A stretch of DNA of 64,000 nucleotides, from NCBI GenBank assembly GCA_015067315.1, contig SVMR01000002.1, forward strand, positions 83,258 to 147,257, in the 5' to 3' direction. The notes below the pieces were generated by a model, which worked only from the letters and a program-made list of their open reading frames with translations, made no database searches and was not told where the DNA came from. Shown in pieces: positions 58,559 through 64,000 of the stretch. Numbering within the stretch: position 1 is the stretch's first letter; each line of letters starts with the position of its first letter. The position numbers and the translations under genes are program-made. This DNA is from Oscillospiraceae bacterium (GTDB lineage Bacteria > Bacillota > Clostridia > Oscillospirales > Ruminococcaceae).

Positions 58559-59188
58559 ATGAGTTTTTATCGACCCGAATATTATAGACACGGAAGAAAA
58601 ATGAAAGGCATTGAATCGGTTTTGCTTATCGGTCTTATTTTCACAATGCTTTCTTCCGGAATAAACCGCACCGTTGCCGCCGGAAACGAAATCCGTTCCG
58701 AAACTCTCCGGCTTCATATAATCGCCAATTCCGACAGCGAAGAGGATCAGGAGCTTAAATTAAAAGTACGGGATGCGGTTCTTTCCGCAACCGGTGAACT
58801 TTTTGCGGAAGTTTCCGGAAAAACCGAAGCGGTTGCCGCGGCGGAATATTCCGCAAACGATATTAAAGAAATTGCCGAAAAAGTAATCTCCGACGAGGGT
58901 TTTGATTATCCGATCCAGGTCGAAGTTACGGAAATGTGGTTTGAAACAAGGAATTACGAAAATTTTTCCCTTCCCGCGGGGGATTATGACACAGTCCGGA
59001 TTATAATCGGAGCGGGCGAAGGAAAAAACTGGTGGTGCGTGATGTATCCTGCCCTTTGCGTTCCCGGCGCCGAAGAAGCCATTGAAAAATATGAGGAAAA
59101 CGCCGGATTCGTCACCGGAAGCGGAGTTGAAATCCGCTTTAAAATAATCGAATGGTTTGAAGTAATAAAACATCTTTTGTCAAAATAG
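58559..59188 (+). CDS. spoIIR: Stage II sporulation protein R
   Basis: A 209-residue signalling protein made in the forespore under sigma-F. After export it triggers SpoIIGA to process pro-sigma-E in the mother cell. An N-terminal helix (IESVLLIGLIFTMLSSGI) is followed by the family core ETLRLHIIANSDSEEDQELKLKVRDAVLS and WWCVMYPALC. Its place after ispE is conserved in Clostridia. The site GGCGGA before the ATG is modest. It ends at a strong hairpin. Confidence 0.94.
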   Translation: MSFYRPEYYRHGRKMKGIESVLLIGLIFTMLSSGINRTVAAGNEIRSETLRLHIIANSDSEEDQELKLKVRDAVLSATGELFAEVSGKTEAVAAAEYSANDIKEIAEKVISDEGFDYPIQVEVTEMWFETRNYENFSLPAGDYDTVRIIIGAGEGKNWWCVMYPALCVPGAEEAIEKYEENAGFVTGSGVEIRFKIIEWFEVIKHLLSK

Positions 59189-59201
59189 TGCAATTTTTAT
59201 A

Positions 59202-59240
59202 AACCGTTAATGCAAAACTTTGTTTTGCGTTAACGGTTTT
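59202..59240 (+). terminator. Terminator after spoIIR
   Basis: AACCGTTAATGCAAAAC, TTT loop, GTTTTGCGTTAACGGTT, then TTG. Confidence 0.75.
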
Positions 59241-59327
59241 GTTATATTATATATAAATTCAGCTTGTTGTTTTTGACGGAAATGTGATAATTTTTTTATT
59301 ATTTTGGTCATTTTTTTGAATAATCTA

Positions 59328-59357
59328 TTGACTTAATATTGTAAAAATATGTATAAT
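59328..59357 (+). promoter_or_regulatory. Promoter of hppA
   Basis: TTGACT at 59328-59333, 18-base spacer, TATAAT at 59352-59357, about 70 bases before the ATG. Confidence 0.65.
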
Positions 59358-59427
59358 AAGGTGTTGATATACAACAGTGGGCAAAATGCCCGAAATTAAG
59401 AAACAGAAACAGGAGTGAACAAAGCTT

Positions 59428-61434
59428 ATGGAAAATCTTCTCTATGCTGTTCCCGTAATCGGTGTCATCTCTCTTGTTGTCGCTCTCGTACTTAAAAGCT
59501 GGATCGGCAAACAGGATGAAGGCAACGACAGAATGAAGGAAATCGCAGGCTACATCCGTGAAGGCGCAATGGCTTTCCTCGGCCGCGAATACAAAATGGT
59601 TGCTATTTTTGTAGCTGCTCTTTTTGTAATTATCGGTTTTGCTATCAGCTGGCTTTCCGCTGTTGCATTTCTTGTAGGTGCAATTTTCTCCGTACTTGCT
59701 GGTTTTATCGGTATGAAAACCGCAACCGACGCAAACGTCCGTACCACCAACGCAGCAAACAAAGGCGGTATGCCTTCCGCACTTAAAGTTGCATTCCGTG
59801 GCGGCGCTGTAATGGGTCTTTGCGTTGTTGGCCTCGGCCTTCTTGGCGTAAGTGTAATCTATGTTCTTTGCAACCCCAACAACGGTATTTTCGCTGTTGA
59901 AAGCGAACTCTTCGCTTCCATCCTTACCGGTTTCGGTCTTGGTGCTTCTTCCGTTGCACTTTTCGGACGTGTTGGTGGCGGTATCTATACCAAAGCAGCA
60001 GACGTCGGTGCAGACCTTGTTGGTAAAGTTGAAGCAGGTATCCCCGAAGACGACCCCAGAAACCCCGCAGTTATCGCTGATAACGTAGGCGACAACGTCG
60101 GTGACGTTGCAGGTATGGGTTCCGACCTTTTCGAATCTTATGTCGGTTCCATTGTTTCTTCAATCACCCTTGCTCTTACTATTGACGTTGTAAACCAGGT
60201 TGATGGTTCTCTCTTCCCTCTTTTCCTTGCTGCAATCGGCATTATCGCTTCCATTATTTCCGTATTCTTTGTTAACGGAAAAACCAACAACCCCGCAAAA
60301 CAGCTCAACCTCGGTACTTATATCAGCTCTGCAATCGTAATTGCAGCTGCATTTTTCCTCAGCAAAGTTTTCTTTGGCGATATCAAAGCATTCATTGCTG
60401 TTACCATTGGTCTTGTTGTCGGTGTTGCAATCGGTAAAATCACCGAATTCTACACCTCTGGCGATTTCAAACCCGTTCAGGAAATTGCAAAACAGTGCGA
60501 AACCGGTTCCGCAACCTGCATTATCAGCGGTTTTGCAACCGGTCTTACCTCCACCGTTTTCCCGCTTCTCCTCATTGCAGTCGGCATCCTCGGTGCATAT
60601 TATTTCTTCGGCCTTTACGGCATTGCAATCGCAGCAGTAGGTATGCTTTCCACCACCGGTACCGTTATTGCAGTTGACGCTTACGGTCCTATCTCCGATA
60701 ACGCAGGCGGTATTGCAGAAATGAGCGAACTTCCCGAAGAAGTACGCGAAATCACCGATACCCTCGACTCCGTCGGCAACACCACCGCAGCAGTCGGCAA
60801 AGGCTTTGCAGTCGGTTCCGCAGCTCTCACTGCGCTTGCACTCTTCGTATCTTATTCCCAGATTGCAAACCTTGAGAAAATCGACCTTCTCAGCCCCGCA
60901 GTTGTTGCAGGTCTTCTCATCGGCGGTATGCTCACCATGCTTTTCTCCGCTCTTACCATGAACTCTGTTGGTAAAGCAGCAAACCAGATGATTGAAGAAG
61001 TTCGCCGTCAGTTCCGTGAATTTCCCGGCATTATGGCGGGAACCCAGAAACCCGACTATGCAAGATGCGTTGACATCTCCACCGGCGCAGCTCTTAAAGA
61101 AATGCTTCTTCCCGGTCTTCTTGCAATCGTTTGCCCCATTGCTGTCGGTCTTATCCTCGGTACTGAAGCTCTCGGCGGTCTTCTCGCAGGTTCTCTCGTA
61201 ACCGGCGTTCTCATGGCAATCACCATGTCCAACGCAGGCGGCGCTTGGGATAACGCAAAGAAATACATTGAAACCGGTCATAACGGCGGCAAAGGTTCCG
61301 AACCCCATAAAGCTGCTGTTGTCGGCGATACCGTCGGCGACCCCTTCAAAGATACTTCCGGTCCTTCCCTTAACATCCTTATCAAACTCATGACCATTGT
61401 ATCTGTTGTATTCCTTCCCCTTTTCCTTAAATAA
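59428..61434 (+). CDS. hppA: Membrane-bound pyrophosphatase (ion-pumping)
   Basis: A 668-residue integral membrane enzyme with about 16 helices that couples PPi hydrolysis to H+ or Na+ export. Substrate motifs are [31 protein letters not shown] and, near the end, [18 protein letters not shown]. The [18 protein letters not shown] segment has Ala where K+-independent enzymes have Lys, so it is of the K+-dependent type, which includes most Na+ pumps. Codon use is rich in GTT and GCA, consistent with high expression. GGAGTGA precedes the ATG. Confidence 0.95.
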   Translation: MENLLYAVPVIGVISLVVALVLKSWIGKQDEGNDRMKEIAGYIREGAMAFLGREYKMVAIFVAALFVIIGFAISWLSAVAFLVGAIFSVLAGFIGMKTATDANVRTTNAANKGGMPSALKVAFRGGAVMGLCVVGLGLLGVSVIYVLCNPNNGIFAVESELFASILTGFGLGASSVALFGRVGGGIYTKAADVGADLVGKVEAGIPEDDPRNPAVIADNVGDNVGDVAGMGSDLFESYVGSIVSSITLALTIDVVNQVDGSLFPLFLAAIGIIASIISVFFVNGKTNNPAKQLNLGTYISSAIVIAAAFFLSKVFFGDIKAFIAVTIGLVVGVAIGKITEFYTSGDFKPVQEIAKQCETGSATCIISGFATGLTSTVFPLLLIAVGILGAYYFFGLYGIAIAAVGMLSTTGTVIAVDAYGPISDNAGGIAEMSELPEEVREITDTLDSVGNTTAAVGKGFAVGSAALTALALFVSYSQIANLEKIDLLSPAVVAGLLIGGMLTMLFSALTMNSVGKAANQMIEEVRRQFREFPGIMAGTQKPDYARCVDISTGAALKEMLLPGLLAIVCPIAVGLILGTEALGGLLAGSLVTGVLMAITMSNAGGAWDNAKKYIETGHNGGKGSEPHKAAVVGDTVGDPFKDTSGPSLNILIKLMTIVSVVFLPLFLK

Positions 61435-61452
61435 TTAAGCGAAAAAAGCTAT

Positions 61453-61484
61453 AAAAAAGCTCCGCTATCTGCGGAGCTTTTTTT
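61453..61484 (+). terminator. Terminator after hppA
   Basis: AAAAAAGCTCCGC, TATCT loop, GCGGAGCTTTTTTT. Confidence 0.85.
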
Positions 61485-61610
61485 GTGCCAAAAAATCTCT
61501 TTGTTTTTTGTTGGATATGCCGATGATATTTTAATCGGTTTTGTTAGGAAATTTAAAAGTTTTATGTTATACTGTATTTAAAGAAATACCCTTTTGAAAG
61601 GATTTGCGCC

Positions 61611-62330
61611 ATGTCCCAGGAATTTGCGAACGAACGCGAACTCGAAAAAGAGTTTGAACAGATTTTTGAAAGCGAAGAAGCCCATTATTTAATCGCAAAG
61701 CGCGCCCATGAATATGCAAAGCTAATGGCATATTACCGCTGCGCTTTGATGGAGGTTGAAACAAAATTCAAGGTGCTCAACGAAGAATTTTCCCTTCGGT
61801 TGGACCGCAACCCCATCGAAAACATCAAAAGCCGCCTTAAAAGACCCATCAGCATCCGCAACAAACTCAAAAAATACGGCTATCCCCTTACAATGCAGAA
61901 TATTGAGGAACAGCTTCATGACGTTGCGGGAATCCGCGTTATATGTTCCTTCCCCAGCGACGTTTATACCATTGCTGAAGCGCTTCTCAACCAGGATGAC
62001 GTAAATCTCCTTGTTATGAAGGATTATATCAAGAACCCGAAGCCAAGCGGTTACAGAAGCCTTCATCTTATCATCGAAATTCCGATTTTTCTTGCGAAGG
62101 AAAAACGCATGATGAAAGTTGAAATTCAGCTCCGTACCATTGCAATGGATTGCTGGGCAAGCCTTGAACATCAGATCCATTATAAGAAGGATTTCAATTT
62201 CACCGAAGAAATGGCAAATGAGCTTGCGGATTGCGCCGCAATAAGCGCGGATCTTGACAGAAGAATGGAAGCTTTGAGAAAAATCGTTCGTCCTGTTCCG
62301 GAAAAAGAAGAAATTATAAATATTATTTAA
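61611..62330 (+). CDS. relQ: Small alarmone synthetase (RelQ/YjbM type)
   Basis: A 239-residue single-domain (p)ppGpp synthetase. The synthetase motifs are ENIKSRLKRPISIRNKL, LHDVAGIRVICSF, the GYRSLHLII core (about 145-153) and VEIQLRTIAMDCWASLEHQIHYKK in outline. There is no HD hydrolase, TGS or ACT domain, so it makes but does not degrade alarmone. The N-terminal 45 residues are charged helix. AAAGGAT precedes the ATG. Confidence 0.93.
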   Translation: MSQEFANERELEKEFEQIFESEEAHYLIAKRAHEYAKLMAYYRCALMEVETKFKVLNEEFSLRLDRNPIENIKSRLKRPISIRNKLKKYGYPLTMQNIEEQLHDVAGIRVICSFPSDVYTIAEALLNQDDVNLLVMKDYIKNPKPSGYRSLHLIIEIPIFLAKEKRMMKVEIQLRTIAMDCWASLEHQIHYKKDFNFTEEMANELADCAAISADLDRRMEALRKIVRPVPEKEEIINII

Positions 62331-62362
62331 AAAAATCCCTGCCCAAAGGCAGGGATTTTTTT
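62331..62362. terminator. Bidirectional terminator after relQ
   Basis: AAAAAATCCCTGCC, CAAA loop, GGCAGGGATTTTTTT. Confidence 0.85.
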
Positions 62363-62395
62363 AATGCCGAAATATAATTGCATGTTTTTTCCGTT

Positions 62396-62980
62396 TTATT
62401 CGCCAAGTTCATAAAGGAGATTCTTTCTTATTCGTTCAAGGGCACGCTCGAAAGATTCTTCCATTTCCTCCGGTGTGAGTCCTCGGATAATGCCGATTCC
62501 GTTGTAGTAGATGTCCACTATCTGATATCTTTTTCCGTCAAAATATCTCGGTGAAGACACAACTATCTTTTCGATAAATTCATGGATAAGTTCGGGTGTG
62601 AGTTCTCTGATTTCGGTTATCCGTTTGACTTTGTCTATGAATCTTTGGAGATTTTCGGTCTTGTCAGTTTCCGTGCTCAAGTATTCTTCAAGAGTAACGA
62701 TGGATTCTTTCAGCTCCTGTTGCTCTTTCTCATAAGATATTGACATCGTGGCATTGCGTTCATCGGAAAGTTTTCCGCTTGCGTTGTCCTCGTAGATTTT
62801 CTGGATAAGAATGTCTATTTCAGAAAATTGTTTCTTGACTTTGCTCAGTTCCTTCCGCTTTTCGGAAAGTTCTTTCTTCTTTTCTTCGCCGTAGGCTTCC
62901 ATCTGCTTTTTGGCAAATTGCTCCTCGAAAAGATTTACATTCATAAATACTCTTTTCATGTTTTCGAGCACGATATCCAT
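62396..62980 (-). pseudogene. C-terminal remnant of a large serine recombinase
   Basis: A 194-residue frame matching only the last part of TnpX/Tn4451-type large serine recombinases: the coiled coil (QMEAYGEEKKKELSEKRKEL) and the DUF4368-like end (LTPELIHEFIEKIVVSSP, RYQIVDIYYNGIG). The catalytic resolvase domain and zinc ribbon are missing; upstream on the minus strand there is only gene-free DNA. It is the scar of an old mobile element. An apparent ATG exists at 62980 but expression is doubtful. Confidence 0.75.
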
Positions 62981-62986
62981 CGATAT

Positions 62987-63303
62987 TCATTTTTTGCTCC
63001 TTTTTGAGCAATTATATATTACCCAAAAAATCCGGCGATTTATGCCGGATTTTTTGGATTTTCTGTATTTTGTTTGTGAACAAGGATTGAAAACGCCTTT
63101 GGTAACGCAATCCTGTAATATTGCTATTACTCCGTCGCAAGCAACGCTTTTGGACAGCCACGGCAGATCTTGGCAGGAAATTCCCTGCAACCCTTGAAAA
63201 AATCGCTCCAATGTCCATAAAACAGATAAACCTTTTATATAAACAATGCGCTTCGTATTTAAATACGAAGTGCATTGTTTTGTTTGATTTCTCTTTTTTG
63301 AAT
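62987..63303. other. Gene-free stretch with two terminator hairpins
   Basis: Two stems are clear: AAAAAATCCGGC/GCCGGATTTTTT at 63025-63055, and a near-perfect 40-bp inverted repeat at 63241-63280 (AAACAATGC...GCATTGTTT), which serves as terminator of the zinc-ribbon gene on the minus strand. The 185 bases between them have short open frames in several phases but no ribosome site; I see no gene. Confidence 0.6.
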
Positions 63304-63816
63304 TTATTTCAGGATTCTGAATTTTCCGACAAGGGGAAGTTCCTTTGCTCTTCCGTTAATAACATTGATGATTCCGAGCACGGAAAGCACGAAGGAAACA
63401 AGGGGAAGAATAAGTCCGATTATCCAGCCGATTATCGGAATAACCGCAAGAACCGTGCAGGCGATGATGATTATGATATGCAAAATCATAAGTACAAGTC
63501 CCTGGTTGGAATGGAACTTTGCAAAGGGAGATTCCTTTGCCGCAAGAATGGGAACAAGAACAAGCGGTCCGCAATAGGCAAGGATTCCCATAACTTTGTT
63601 TGCGCCGATATCCTCCGCAGTATAGGAATCGGTGATATCCGGGGTTTCGTTCATTGCTGCAAATTTATCGGCAAAGTTTTCCGGCCGAGTCTGTTCCACA
63701 GGCTGTTCTTCAATAACCGGTGCCGGTTCTTCGATGATTTCTGTTGATGCTCCGCAGGAAGGGCAGAATTTTGCTCCTTCTTCATATTCGGTTCCACATT
63801 TTCCGCAAAATGCCAT
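63304..63816 (-). CDS. Zinc-ribbon membrane protein (DUF4870-like)
   Basis: A 170-residue protein with an N-terminal zinc ribbon FCGKCGTEYEEGAKFCPSCG (residues 3-22), a Glu/Pro linker (about 30-65) and a C-terminal domain with about three membrane helices (MGILAYCGPLVLVPILAA, GLVLMILHIIIIIACTVLAV, IGWIIGLILPLVSFVLSVLG), like DUF4870. FAKFHSNQGLVLMI is the family's conserved loop. The function is unknown. GAGGAAAT precedes the ATG. It lies just downstream of the partial gene at the edge and may be co-transcribed. Confidence 0.82.
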   Translation of the reverse strand: MAFCGKCGTEYEEGAKFCPSCGASTEIIEEPAPVIEEQPVEQTRPENFADKFAAMNETPDITDSYTAEDIGANKVMGILAYCGPLVLVPILAAKESPFAKFHSNQGLVLMILHIIIIIACTVLAVIPIIGWIIGLILPLVSFVLSVLGIINVINGRAKELPLVGKFRILK

Positions 63817-63849
63817 AATAATTTCCTCCTTAAAAATAATCTGTGTTGT

Positions 63850-64000
63850 TTATCCGAAATAATCTTCAAGATTAGGAAGTTCGTAAGTGTGGTCAACGGT
63901 CACGGTTCCCTCGTAATAGGAAAGGGAAAGATATATTTCTCCGTTGGTTCCCCACCAGCCGTCCATTCCGAGCATATCGTCTTCGGTTAAGCCAAAATCA
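63850..64000 (-). CDS. Partial CDS of unknown function at the window edge
   Basis: The C-terminal 50 residues of a gene that begins outside the window; the stop is TAA at 63850-63852. The visible end contains DDMLGMDGWWGTNGEIYLS and finishes NLEDYFG. It is acidic and aromatic, with no membrane segment. It is 34 bases upstream of the zinc-ribbon membrane protein gene, in the same direction. No family could be recognised from this fragment. Confidence 0.6.
   Translation of the reverse strand, partial: DFGLTEDDMLGMDGWWGTNGEIYLSLSYYEGTVTVDHTYELPNLEDYFG

Noticed and set aside
63012..63275. Short overlapping frames of 74 to 95 codons between the recombinase remnant and the zinc-ribbon gene
   Set aside because: Open in several phases at once, no ribosome site, and they cross terminator stems.

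Overview
The window is a piece of a low-to-moderate GC, spore-forming, anaerobic Firmicutes chromosome, most likely a gut Clostridia of the Oscillospirales/Ruminococcaceae type. The evidence is the cotJABC spore-coat operon, spoIIR, ireB, a tryptophan T-box leader, a CIRCE/HrcA site in front of groESL, RqcH, TrmK/Nif3, a membrane Na+/H+ pyrophosphatase and ferredoxin-type proteins. Most genes use CTT, GAA and GGA codons. Most transcription units end in compact intrinsic terminators, several of them shared by convergent genes.

Layout. 1-4017: housekeeping genes on the minus strand (rqcH fragment, nif3-like, trmK, a DUF1858 redox protein, nth) and a GNAT acetyltransferase. 4092-4168: an initiator tRNA. 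4172-12261: an integrated element of about 8.1 kb bounded by a 48-bp direct repeat of the tRNA 3' part. It carries an integrase, an excisionase-like protein, a DUF927 P-loop replication-type protein, a rightward block of four small genes behind a long leader, and a leftward Mor-regulator/coiled-coil/lipoprotein block. 12368-14449: a PP-loop ATPase plus flavodoxin-ferredoxin pair. 14587-18207: YitT, a PfoR-like PTS IIC protein, a class I glutamine amidotransferase and an SDR. 18291-19924: stand-alone trpB behind a Trp T-box and an apparent 8-residue leader peptide. 20018-26602: GNAT, eutBC, typA, ydbC and cotJABC. 26672-33660: nucleoside salvage (BMP-type nucleoside ABC importer, udk, deoD, tdk). 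33895-37460: ireB, an unknown partner gene, GNAT, an EF-Tu-domain-like protein and groESL. 37532-43788: trmB-tatD-metG, a solute-binding lipoprotein, small membrane proteins and a HAD protein. 43917-47752: pepT, an M32 carboxypeptidase, msrA, an unusual stem-loop array and two tRNAs. 47929-54566: a VanY-like peptidase, a metallophosphoesterase lipoprotein, an XRE/zinc-ribbon regulator and a divergent heterodimeric ABC exporter. 54668-59188: PHP phosphatase, Lrp regulator, aminotransferase, an IspE-ProX fusion and spoIIR. 59428-64000: hppA, relQ, a serine-recombinase remnant, a zinc-ribbon membrane protein and a cut gene.

The most unusual items are: (a) the compact satellite-like element in the initiator tRNA, whose own terminator replaces the one it displaced; (b) two adjacent U-U mismatches in the T-stem of that initiator tRNA, seen in both copies of the repeat; (c) one reading frame that joins the isoprenoid kinase IspE to a ProX-type aminoacyl-tRNA deacylase; (d) a T-box followed by a Trp-codon leader peptide ahead of trpB; (e) the PP-loop/ferredoxin pair; and (f) an array of hairpins joined by GTGATAT. 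All family assignments come from reading motifs by eye; no database search was possible.
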